A stretch of 16,579 nt of DNA from JBHHYR01 sp046757585. GTDB taxonomy: Bacteria > Desulfobacterota > Binatia > HRBIN30. The notes under the pieces are model-generated. The model did no database searches, was not told the origin of the DNA, and saw nothing but the letters and a program-made list of their open reading frames with translations. Every line of letters begins with the position of its first letter. Within the stretch, counting starts at the first letter, position 1. Both the position numbers and the translations under genes were made by a program. Of the stretch, positions 1 through 6,673 are shown piece after piece. Location of the stretch: assembly GCA_046757585.1 (NCBI GenBank), contig JBHHYR010000072.1, positions 1-16,579 of the forward strand, read 5' to 3'.

Positions 1-36
1 GACCCCTGCATAGCCACGGGTGGAAGGGCGTGCGGA

Positions 37-1569
37 TTAACCAGCAAGCTGCGACCAGTGCTCATGGATGTACTGCGCCGTGCGATCGGCGATGGCAGCC
101 GTGGAGATCTGCGGCGGCGCGCCCAAGGACGAGGGGAACACGCTCATGTCGCACACGAAGAGGTTCTGCAGATCGTGCGCCCGGCACCACGAGTCGACCA
201 CCGAACGACCGGGATCTTCGCCCATCTTGCACGTGCTCTGCGGATGCGCCGAGGCCAGCACGATGTCGTTCGGGCGCAAGCCGCGCCGATCGATGGCACC
301 CAGATCATCCCCGGGCTGCAGCCACAAGGGAGACTCATAGGGCACCAGCACCTTCTTGGCGCCGCCCGCAAACAGGATCTCGGCGCAGTGCTTCATCCCT
401 TCCACGAACAGCCCCTGCTCCCTGGCGTTCACGCGGTAACGAATTGCCGGCTTCCCTGCGCGATCGACGCCGACGCTGCCGGCAGACGCATCATGCATGA
501 GCAGCAGGATGCCGGCCATCCGGTGGTAGTTCTTCATCAGCTCCCAGTGCGCCACTCCAAAGCCCGGTAACTGGGCAGCCGTCATCACCGGAAACGCGTA
601 CACGGGCATGATAATGTACCCGCTGTCGGGGTCTTTCTCCAGATCAATGAACTCATCGACGTAGTAGCTCTGCGGAACCCCGCGGTAGCCGTAGATGTCC
701 TCGTCGTAGATCCCCGCCAGCAGCACGCTGGGATGGAGATGGAGATTCCGGCCCACCTGGGCGCTGCTGTTGGCGAGACCGCTCTCCAGAAGGATTTGCG
801 GCGAGTTGATGGCGCCTGCCGACAACACCACCACCTGCGCCTCGACCCGGACCTGATGCCGCGGGCGCCCCAGCGCGTCCACCACGCTCCCTTCCACTGC
901 GCGCACGCGCCGGCCGGATGCTTGGATCTTTCGGACAGGACAATCCGCGAAGATGCGGGCGCCTGCGGCGACCGCCGCCGGCACGTAGGTAACGAGCATG
1001 CTCTGCTTGGCGTCAAACGGACACCCCAGCAGGCAGAACCCACTAGTCGTACAGTTCTCGCGGTTGTGGTTGGCGATCAGGCCATGGTAGCCGAGCTTCT
1101 CGCAGCCCTCTCGGATCTTGTTGTTGAGCGTGTTCACCTCCTGAGGCGAGATCGGCTTCACCTTCAGCATCCGTTCGACGCGCTCGAAGAACGGCACCAT
1201 CTGTTCCTCGCGCATCTCGCGCACCCCGTCTTCGCGGCGCCACTTTTCCAGGATCGGCGCCGGTGTACGAAAGCAGTAGCACAAATTGTGGACCGTCGAG
1301 CCGCCGACGCTGCGCCCCTGCAGGATCAGGATCGACTGGTCCACCGTCGCTCGCTGGCCCATGTCTTCGTACAGCAGCGGCATCATCTCATCTTCGCGCT
1401 GCGTGAAGTCGTACTTGGTATAGTGCCCTCCCTGCTCGAGGACCACCACCTCCCGACCCGCCTCAGCCAACTCCTTCGCTACCACCGCCCCGCCAGCCCC
1501 CGACCCAATGACACACACCTCGGCTTTCAGGTTGAGGTCGCCGGTGACCTGCCCGCCTCGCGTAATCAT
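37..1569 (-). CDS. GMC-family FAD-dependent dehydrogenase, catalytic (alpha-like) subunit
   Basis: 510 aa flavoprotein that probably oxidises an alcohol, sugar or sterol hydroxyl and passes electrons on rather than to oxygen. An N-terminal Rossmann FAD-binding motif (GSGAGGAVVAKELAEAG, residues 22-38) leads to the acidic VVVLEQGG strand. The GMC signature GRSVGGSTVHN is at about 85-95. AGAINSPQILLESG (251-264) matches GMC signature 2, and SAHPQSTCKMG (440-450) holds the conserved catalytic His442. Cys173, Cys179 and Cys183 form C-x5-C-x3-C, the spacing of the 3Fe-4S ligands in FAD-dependent glucose dehydrogenase alpha subunits. The Asn (or His) expected in the C-terminal NP motif is Pro485 (GAPPQIST). 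There is no signal peptide, which fits export as a complex with the Tat-signal subunit 40 bp upstream. The ATG has no clear Shine-Dalgarno. The family is certain; the substrate is unknown. Confidence 0.9.
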   Translation of the reverse strand: MITRGGQVTGDLNLKAEVCVIGSGAGGAVVAKELAEAGREVVVLEQGGHYTKYDFTQREDEMMPLLYEDMGQRATVDQSILILQGRSVGGSTVHNLCYCFRTPAPILEKWRREDGVREMREEQMVPFFERVERMLKVKPISPQEVNTLNNKIREGCEKLGYHGLIANHNRENCTTSGFCLLGCPFDAKQSMLVTYVPAAVAAGARIFADCPVRKIQASGRRVRAVEGSVVDALGRPRHQVRVEAQVVVLSAGAINSPQILLESGLANSSAQVGRNLHLHPSVLLAGIYDEDIYGYRGVPQSYYVDEFIDLEKDPDSGYIIMPVYAFPVMTAAQLPGFGVAHWELMKNYHRMAGILLLMHDASAGSVGVDRAGKPAIRYRVNAREQGLFVEGMKHCAEILFAGGAKKVLVPYESPLWLQPGDDLGAIDRRGLRPNDIVLASAHPQSTCKMGEDPGRSVVDSWCRAHDLQNLFVCDMSVFPSSLGAPPQISTAAIADRTAQYIHEHWSQLAG

Positions 1570-1609
1570 GCTGGCCGTTCAGCGCACAGCGCTCAGGATG
1601 GGCCGCTGC

Positions 1610-2176
1610 TCAGAGCTGCGCATTCAGGACCCGCCGGGGCCGCGCCACCCACGGACCATCGTAGTGGATGCCCTTCCATGTCGCATCCTGAGAGTAGTAG
1701 CCAAGCATGGACAGGTTCTTCAGGGCGCGAAAGCCGAGCCTCCGTATCCGGAGACGGCTGGTCGCCCAGCTGCGAATGTAGTCATCGCGCCCTCGCGGCA
1801 GCATGCCGGTAAACGTGTTGAGCTTGCCCTCGAGCAGCGGCGGGCCCCACTCGAACGCCACCAGCAGCCAGCGGAACTGCGACTGTACGCTCGGGGCCAG
1901 CTGCAATAGGGCTTGATCGATCGTCGCTACCGCACGCGTATCGCGCACCGCGGGCATGCCATCGCCGCCGGTAAAGACCATGCGTTCGATGACCGCCGCC
2001 AGCACCTGGGCCTGTCGGCCGGTCAGCACCTGCAGGCCGACCGCGGCCACCGGGGGAGCCGCCAACGCAGCCGCCGGGCGCAGCCGCGACAGCGCGAGCA
2101 ACCCAGCGCTCACTGCCATGTAGCGCAGGACGGAACGACGCGACAGCGCAGGCAGCAGCCCCGTCGTCTCTGCCAT
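1610..2176 (-). CDS. Tat-signal small subunit of a GMC dehydrogenase (gluconate 2-dehydrogenase subunit 3-like)
   Basis: 188 aa. The N-terminus carries a twin-arginine signal, SRRSVLRYM at 12-20, then a hydrophobic stretch (AVSAGLLALS) and an Ala-rich region likely to contain the cleavage site (about 36-42). The remainder, with the RQAQVLAAVIERM helix (54-66) and FRWLLVAFEWGP (101-112), resembles the gluconate 2-dehydrogenase subunit 3/gamma-subunit family. In known complexes this small protein supplies the Tat signal and carries the cofactor-loaded catalytic subunit across the membrane. It lies directly upstream of the GMC gene, 40 bp apart on the same strand, in the gamma-alpha order seen in FAD glucose dehydrogenase operons. 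The ATG at 2176 was chosen because it precedes the twin-arginine motif by 11 residues. Assignment rests on the Tat motif, length and neighbour more than on strong motif identity. Confidence 0.75.
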   Translation of the reverse strand: MAETTGLLPALSRRSVLRYMAVSAGLLALSRLRPAAALAAPPVAAVGLQVLTGRQAQVLAAVIERMVFTGGDGMPAVRDTRAVATIDQALLQLAPSVQSQFRWLLVAFEWGPPLLEGKLNTFTGMLPRGRDDYIRSWATSRLRIRRLGFRALKNLSMLGYYSQDATWKGIHYDGPWVARPRRVLNAQL

Positions 2177-2233
2177 GAGGCTGAGCTAGCCGACTTTGCG
2201 CATCGTTTGCAAGGGACACGCGCGTGCAGCAGC

Positions 2234-3367
2234 TCAGGCCGGCGGGGTGGGGCCACTGAAAAACCGATGGAACGCGCGCGGCAGGACCCGGTAGTCGGCC
2301 GGTAGTGGCCGGAGATGCCGTGCCGGATCAACGCTACTGTAGGTATTCCAAAAAAGCACAGGCCCGCGGCGATACTCAGGCGTACGCAATGCGTCAAGCA
2401 TCGCCGCCAGGCATTTCGCCGTGTAGGTCGTCTCGAGCTCGATCCCTTCCAGCTGCCGCATCAGATCCCGTGCCCGCTGTCCGGCCTCGGTCGGCGCACC
2501 GTACGTGGGGCCGAGATAGGCGGTCATGACGCGAAAGTCCTCCGCTCCCGGGGCTTCCGGCGCCAGGTCCGCGTGTTGCCGCAGCACAGCCAGGGTCTTC
2601 GCCGACAGCCTGGCCAGCTTCGCGGGAGACGGCGGCAGGATATCCGTGACCAGGACTGCAACCACGCGCGCCTGCAAGCCGGCGAGTCTGGCTCCGAGCA
2701 CCAAACCGGCGGCCGTTCCACCGCTGCCCAACGGCACGAAGATCCAGGCCGGCTCGGGCAGCTCACCCGCTGCGATCTGCTCCCGCAATTCGAACGCCGC
2801 ATTGACGTAGCCCAGCGTTCCCAAGGGTGAGCTCCCGCCAGCGGGAATGATGTACGGCAGCTCGCCGTGCAGTAGCTCGCGGCCACACACCCGCAGCGCC
2901 CGCGCCACCAAGCGGGGGACCGTGGGTGCGTAGTGCATCTCCGCCCCGGCCGCCCAGTCGAGCAGCAGGCAGCGGCGCACATGCTCGGTCACGGGCTGCC
3001 GCAGCAACACCAGAATCCTGCGCAGGCCCACGGCGCGCGCACAGATCGCCGTCGCCAGTCCGTGATGCGTGCCGACCCCGCCGAAGGTCAGGACCGCCTT
3101 CTTCCCTGCGGCCAGTGCCTGCCCGAGCAGGAACTCCAGCTTACGCGGCTTGTTGCCGCCGTACAGCGCGCAGCTTTCATCGTCGCGCTTCACCCACAGT
3201 CCCTCGCTGCCCACTTCGTGGCCCAGTCGCCGCAGCCGGTGGACACGGGTCGGCAGCGCCGTCAGGGAAGCACGCGGCAGTCGCCCGGCGAGCGCGGGGC
3301 ACCAACGCTCGATGGCCAGAGCACAGTGCTCAGAGTGCCGCTGCAGGTGTCGTGTCCCGTCTGGCAC
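2234..3367 (-). CDS. PLP-dependent enzyme, ACC deaminase/D-cysteine desulfhydrase family
   Basis: Fold-type II PLP enzyme, about 377 aa from the GTG at 3367. The frame is open to a TTG at 3475, but those 36 extra residues look non-homologous. The core starts near LPTRVHRL, then WVKRDDESCALYGGNKPRKLEF, whose GGNK lysine is the expected Schiff-base residue (Lys73 from the GTG). The phosphate loop is PLGSGGTAAGL. Family members open or deaminate small amino acids such as 1-aminocyclopropane-1-carboxylate or D-cysteine. In those enzymes the loop after the first glycine pair usually reads QSN(H); here it is GGVGTHHGLATA, so the Ser and Asn that contact substrate are Thr and His and the substrate may differ. 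The start codon is uncertain because no good Shine-Dalgarno precedes the GTG. The gene is divergent from exbB and lies 57 bp upstream of the Tat-signal subunit, so a shared transcript is possible. Confidence 0.8.
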   Translation of the reverse strand: MPDGTRHLQRHSEHCALAIERWCPALAGRLPRASLTALPTRVHRLRRLGHEVGSEGLWVKRDDESCALYGGNKPRKLEFLLGQALAAGKKAVLTFGGVGTHHGLATAICARAVGLRRILVLLRQPVTEHVRRCLLLDWAAGAEMHYAPTVPRLVARALRVCGRELLHGELPYIIPAGGSSPLGTLGYVNAAFELREQIAAGELPEPAWIFVPLGSGGTAAGLVLGARLAGLQARVVAVLVTDILPPSPAKLARLSAKTLAVLRQHADLAPEAPGAEDFRVMTAYLGPTYGAPTEAGQRARDLMRQLEGIELETTYTAKCLAAMLDALRTPEYRRGPVLFWNTYSSVDPARHLRPLPADYRVLPRAFHRFFSGPTPPA

Positions 3368-3452
3368 AGTGCCATGCCCATTAGCACGCCCTCCGCCACG
3401 CGACGAGAGTCGACATTCTGGAGAGGGGCTGAATTGCGCCACCTGTGGGGCT

Positions 3453-3464
3453 GAGCTATAGCTC
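3453..3464. promoter_or_regulatory. 12-bp perfect palindrome between divergent genes, possible operator
   Basis: GAGCTATAGCTC is a perfect 12-bp palindrome centred about 16 bp upstream of the exbB start, in the gap between exbB and the divergent PLP enzyme. It overlaps a weak plus-strand promoter candidate: TTGCGC at 3434-3439, 17 bp, TATAGC at 3457-3462. A dimeric regulator bound here would block that promoter; the XRE protein encoded downstream is one candidate. Only the symmetry is seen; the function is inference. Confidence 0.3.
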
Positions 3465-3474
3465 TTGATGAGCA

Positions 3475-4134
3475 ATGAACGGGCGAGACTTTCTCACGTT
3501 GATCGAGACGGGGGGGGTGGTCATGTACCCCCTGCTCCTCTGTTCGATCGTGAGCATCGCAGTGATCATCGAACGCTTGTGGACTCTCTCCCGTGCAGCG
3601 CGTGCGGGGGCGCGCTTGCACCAGTTGGTCACGGAGGCCATCGACGAGGGAAGCGCGACGGATGCGCTGGCAGTCAGCCGGCGCGACACTTCGCCCCTCG
3701 GCACAGTGTACAAGGCGATCCTCAGCCGCAGCCATGACACGGAAGAGGTTCGCGGCCGGATTGCCATCCGGCGTCATGCGGAAACGGCGCGCGCGCTCAA
3801 ACGCTATGTGTGGCTGCTCGGTACGGTTGGCAGCTTGGCGCCGTTCATTGGTTTGTTCGGAACGGTCATCGGCATCATCCGCGCCTTCGAAAACATGGCC
3901 GCCACCGGCTCGGGCGGGTTTGCGGTCGTCGCGGCGGGCATCTCCGAAGCGCTCATCGCCACCGCTGGTGGTCTCCTGGTGGGTGTGCTGTCGATCTTCG
4001 CGTACAACGCCTTCATGGTACGCGTTGGCAATTTATCTGCGCAGTGGCGCGAGCAGACGGATGAGTTGCTCGTCCAGCTGGCCGCCCGCACACCGCGCGA
4101 AGGGAGTATCCCCCGTGTCGTTCAGTCCCGTTGA
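3475..4134 (+). CDS. exbB: ExbB/TolQ/MotA-family proton channel subunit
   Basis: 219 aa inner-membrane protein of the MotA/TolQ/ExbB family. With ExbD it forms a proton-driven motor that energises an outer-membrane or envelope machine. Three membrane segments are visible at about 15-37 (MYPLLLCSIVSIAVIIERLW), 113-137 and 156-183. Between and within the last two are the family motifs GLFGTVIGIIRAF (126-138) and GISEALIATAGGLLVGV (155-171). Length is typical for an ExbB. The ATG at 3475 gives the usual short periplasmic N-terminus before the first helix; the Shine-Dalgarno is weak. A run of eight G residues (3510-3517) lies in codons 12-15. The stop overlaps exbD by 20 bp, so the two are co-translated. 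No tonB, tolA, tolB or pal gene is nearby, so the partner machine is unknown. Confidence 0.93.
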   Translation: MNGRDFLTLIETGGVVMYPLLLCSIVSIAVIIERLWTLSRAARAGARLHQLVTEAIDEGSATDALAVSRRDTSPLGTVYKAILSRSHDTEEVRGRIAIRRHAETARALKRYVWLLGTVGSLAPFIGLFGTVIGIIRAFENMAATGSGGFAVVAAGISEALIATAGGLLVGVLSIFAYNAFMVRVGNLSAQWREQTDELLVQLAARTPREGSIPRVVQSR

Positions 4135-4543
4135 TCCGGAAGGTGGTGACACCGATATCGTCGCCGAAATCAACGTCACGCCGCTGACCGACATCTTTCT
4201 CGTGTTGCTCATCATCTTCATGGTGACAAGCACGGCCCTGACCCAACAGGGAACGAAGGTCAACCTGCCACGAGCTGGCGCCGGCAGTGCCGAGCCGTCC
4301 GGTGTCATCGTAACGGCCACCGCTGACCACCGTGTAGAGCTCAACGGGAAGTCGGTCACGATGGCGGAGCTGGGTCCGGCGCTGGCGGCGACCTTCGAGC
4401 ATGGTTCGGAACGCAACGTCATTCTCCGGGGTGACCGCAACGTCGTGCTGGAGCAAGCGGTACAGATCATGACGATTGCCAAGGAGGCGGGCGCCGCCAA
4501 AATCGCGATTGCCACGGCGCCGGCCGAGGTACAGTCCCGGTAG
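4115..4543 (+). CDS. exbD: ExbD/TolR-family proton channel subunit
   Basis: 142 aa single-span membrane protein, partner of ExbB in a proton-motive-force-driven motor. The short cytoplasmic N-terminus ends in INVTPLTDIFLVLLIIFMVT (19-38). Asp26 in this helix matches the proton-carrying aspartate of ExbD/TolR. A periplasmic domain follows (about 45-140), with the pattern VNLPRA then VELNGKSVTMAEL typical of the family. The start is a GTG inside the end of exbB. It is supported by a GAAGGGAG Shine-Dalgarno (4098-4105) about nine bases upstream and gives the normal N-terminal length. The frame is open further upstream, but that part is the out-of-frame shadow of exbB. The 20-bp overlap implies translational coupling with exbB. 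Separated by 51 bp from the next gene on the same strand. Confidence 0.9.
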   Translation: MSFSPVDPEGGDTDIVAEINVTPLTDIFLVLLIIFMVTSTALTQQGTKVNLPRAGAGSAEPSGVIVTATADHRVELNGKSVTMAELGPALAATFEHGSERNVILRGDRNVVLEQAVQIMTIAKEAGAAKIAIATAPAEVQSR

Positions 4544-4594
4544 GGAGCACCTCCGGGGGGCTGCCTGACAAGGACGCGTTGCGCACGAACGGAC

Positions 4595-6133
4595 ATGGAC
4601 GACAGCTCAACCGCACCGAACACCCCAGAGAGCCACTCCTTGGCCACGCTGCGAGAGATCTTCGCCTCGGGTCGCCCACTGGTGTACGTCCACTCGCCCG
4701 AAGAACGGCGCATCGCCGGCTTGCTTCACGAGGCCGCTCGTCGGTTCTTCCCCGCGCCAGTCCCAGTCTGGACGTGGACGCTCACGGAAGGCCTACGAGG
4801 TGATAGCGGGACGGCAGCGAGCGCCGGCGCGTTGAGCGCGCGGGCAGTCCTAGACTTCGTGGCCAGCTACGACGGTGCGGCGGTCTTCCACCTCAAGGAT
4901 TTCCACGAACCGTTGCAGCAGGCGCCGGAGGTTCGCCGGCGCTTGCGGGACCTCTACGAGTGCTGCTTCGATCGCGGCAAATTCGTGGTCATCTCCTCCC
5001 CCGTGCGTTTCATCCCCGAAGAGCTCGCCCGCAGCATCGTCTATTTCGAGCTCAGCGTTCCCGATGTAGTCGAACTGCTCAGTTTCTTGCATCAGGAGGC
5101 TGCGCGCATCGCGGCAGCTGGCGGCGTGGCTGACACGAGTGACACGACGCTCTCCCAGCTCGCCCGGGCGTTGCAAGGGCTCACGCTGGACGAGGCGCGC
5201 CACGCGGTGCGCCGGGCCCTCGCGAGCAGGAAGGTGTTGGACCAGGAGTCGGTCCCGGTGCTGCTCGAGGAGAAAAAGCTGCTCGTCAACCGGACCGGGC
5301 TGGTCGAGTACGTTGCGGACGGCACGGATATCGAAGCGGTGGGTGGCCTGCAGATCCTCAAGAAATGGCTGCAAGAGCGGCGAAAGCTGTTTCAACTCCG
5401 CGACGCGGTCAGCAGCGAGATCGTGCCCAAGGGGGTACTGATCATGGGCATCTCCGGCTGCGGGAAGAGCCTCTCGATCAAAGCGATCGCTGCCTGCTTC
5501 GAGCTGCCTTTGTATCGTATCGATATGACCGAGGTGTTCTCCGGACGCCACGGCAACCCGGAAGCGGCGTTTGTACGGGCGTGCCATATGCTGGAAGAAA
5601 TCGCTCCCGCCGTAGTGTGGTTCGACGAGATCGAGGCGGGAATCACTTCCCAGACCAAGGATGCGACTGGCCAGTTAGGCCGTATCTTCGGCTTCTTTCT
5701 GACGTGGATGCAGGAAAAGGCTCGCGGCCTGTTCGTGGGTGCAACGGCGAACCGCATCGACCTGTTGCCCGCCGAGATGATTCGGAAGGGACGTTTCGAC
5801 GAGGTGTTCTTCGTGGACCTGCCACTGGACGACGAGCGCGTCGAGATCTTCGCCGTGCACTTGAAGCGCCGCGGCATTGATCCGAGCGGCTTCAACCTCG
5901 AGCGCCTGAAGCGTTTCACCAAGGGCTGGACGGGCGCCGAGGTGGAGCAGTGCGTGATTGCCGCCATTACGGCCGCCCGTCTCGAGAACCGCACGGTCAC
6001 CGATGACGATCTGCTGAACGCGACGGGACACATCGTGCCGCTGTCCAAGACCATGAAGGAGCAGGTCGATCACATCCGCACCTGGGCCTTCGACCGGGCC
6101 GTGCGTGCCTCCCCGCGTGAGTTCGCGCGCTAG
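4595..6133 (+). CDS. AAA ATPase of the Ycf46 type
   Basis: 512 aa. The C-terminal half is a complete AAA module: Walker A GISGCGKS (285-292), Walker B VVWFDEIE (340-347), sensor-1 Asn386 in ATANRID, arginines at 397 and 400 in RKGRFDEVFF, and a helical lid to about 470. RIFGFFLTWMQEK (363-375) and the RKGRFDE stretch closely recall Ycf46, a cyanobacterial/plastid AAA protein implicated in photosynthesis and inorganic-carbon regulation. The N-terminal 230 residues (RPLVYVHSPEERRI, VFHLKDFH, FVVISSPVRFIPEEL) are a degenerate P-loop-like domain without a Walker A, also typical of that group. The ATG at 4595 has no obvious Shine-Dalgarno. exbD ends 51 bp upstream and an XRE gene starts 16 bp downstream, so one transcript is likely. 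The substrate remodelled by this ATPase is unknown. Confidence 0.85.
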   Translation: MDDSSTAPNTPESHSLATLREIFASGRPLVYVHSPEERRIAGLLHEAARRFFPAPVPVWTWTLTEGLRGDSGTAASAGALSARAVLDFVASYDGAAVFHLKDFHEPLQQAPEVRRRLRDLYECCFDRGKFVVISSPVRFIPEELARSIVYFELSVPDVVELLSFLHQEAARIAAAGGVADTSDTTLSQLARALQGLTLDEARHAVRRALASRKVLDQESVPVLLEEKKLLVNRTGLVEYVADGTDIEAVGGLQILKKWLQERRKLFQLRDAVSSEIVPKGVLIMGISGCGKSLSIKAIAACFELPLYRIDMTEVFSGRHGNPEAAFVRACHMLEEIAPAVVWFDEIEAGITSQTKDATGQLGRIFGFFLTWMQEKARGLFVGATANRIDLLPAEMIRKGRFDEVFFVDLPLDDERVEIFAVHLKRRGIDPSGFNLERLKRFTKGWTGAEVEQCVIAAITAARLENRTVTDDDLLNATGHIVPLSKTMKEQVDHIRTWAFDRAVRASPREFAR

Positions 6134-6149
6134 GGACTGTGCCCCCGCG

Positions 6150-6518
6150 ATGCCGAAACGCAAGCGCTTGCCGCGGACTTCCAGTCTGGGCGAATACATC
6201 CGCCGCCAGCGCCAGCTGGCCAATATTTCGCTGCGCAAAATGGCGGAGCAAAGCGGCATCTCGGCTGCCCTTCTCAATGAGATCGAAAACGGCCTGCGCA
6301 ACCCCAGCGGCACGATTCTTCAATCGATCGCGGGTGCCCTGCGCCTGTCTGCGGAAACGCTGCACTTGCAGGCTGGAGTACTCGACCCGCAGGATGTCGA
6401 CACGGTCGATGCAGTGCGGGAGATTCGCCGCGATCCCAATCTCACCGAGCGGCAGCGTGACGTGCTGATCGAAATCTACGAAGCCTTCCGCCTCGCCAAC
6501 CGCAGCCGGCGCGACTGA
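6150..6518 (+). CDS. XRE-family helix-turn-helix transcriptional regulator
   Basis: 122 aa cytoplasmic DNA-binding protein. The HTH_3/XRE domain spans about 13-70: LGEYIRRQRQLANISLRKMA, then QSGISAALLNEIENGLRNPS, with turn and recognition helix around SGISAALLNEIE. The final Ile-Ala-Gly-Ala-Leu helix is as in Cro/C1 proteins. The remaining 50 residues form a charged helical tail (VREIRRDPNLTERQRDVLIEIYEAFR) that may mediate dimerisation. The start is the ATG at 6150, giving the basic MPKRKRLPRT N-terminus; the frame opens 45 bp earlier but that part overlaps the end of the AAA gene. It is 16 bp downstream of the Ycf46-type gene without a clear Shine-Dalgarno, suggesting coupling. It could autoregulate the exbB operon or the following ATPase gene; no operator has been demonstrated. 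Confidence 0.88.
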   Translation: MPKRKRLPRTSSLGEYIRRQRQLANISLRKMAEQSGISAALLNEIENGLRNPSGTILQSIAGALRLSAETLHLQAGVLDPQDVDTVDAVREIRRDPNLTERQRDVLIEIYEAFRLANRSRRD

Positions 6519-6575
6519 CCACAGCGCACCACCATGTCCTCCGATGCCGCGTCGAAGACTCGGAGGGTGACAGGG

Positions 6576-6604
6576 TTGACAACCGGGGCCAGCAGGTTTC
6601 TATC
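6576..6604 (+). promoter_or_regulatory. Putative sigma70-type promoter for the Ycf45-like gene
   Basis: A consensus -35 TTGACA (6576-6581) is followed by a 17-bp spacer and TCTATC (6599-6604, three of six matches to TATAAT) in an otherwise GC-rich gap. The predicted start point is near 6611, leaving a leader of about 63 nt almost filled by the hairpin at 6615-6661. The -35 is strong and the -10 weak. Confidence 0.4.
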
Positions 6605-6614
6605 TCTGCGTGAA

Positions 6615-6661
6615 CGAGGGGGCTGGAGCGAAAGCCCGCAGGAGGGCCTTCGCTCGCCTCG
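6615..6661 (+). repeat. Imperfect hairpin in the leader of the Ycf45-like gene
   Basis: GAGCGAA (6626-6632) pairs with TTCGCTC (6649-6655). After one mismatch, GCCC (6634-6637) pairs with GGGC (6644-6647), leaving a six-base loop. An outer CGAGG (6615-6619) can pair with CCTCG (6657-6661) across an internal loop. It ends 12 bases before the ATG, so it could occlude or position the ribosome-binding region. It has no T-run, so an intrinsic terminator is unlikely. It may also be a copy of a dispersed repeat; only a genome search could tell. Confidence 0.5.
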
Positions 6662-6673
6662 AGGCACGGGAGC

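Noticed and set aside
733..1812. Long plus-strand open frame (359 codons) opposite the GMC gene
   Set aside because: Antisense shadow in GC-rich DNA; its translation has no recognisable domain and it spans the gap between two clear minus-strand genes.
3368..3475. Longer PLP-enzyme N-terminus from the TTG at 3475
   Set aside because: The extra 36 residues do not resemble the family, and the TTG would overlap the exbB start; the GTG at 3367 gives a more normal length, though it is not certain.
3593..4114. ExbD with a long N-terminal extension in the same frame
   Set aside because: That part lies inside exbB and is Arg/Ser-rich shadow sequence; the GTG at 4115 has a good Shine-Dalgarno and gives the standard ExbD N-terminus.
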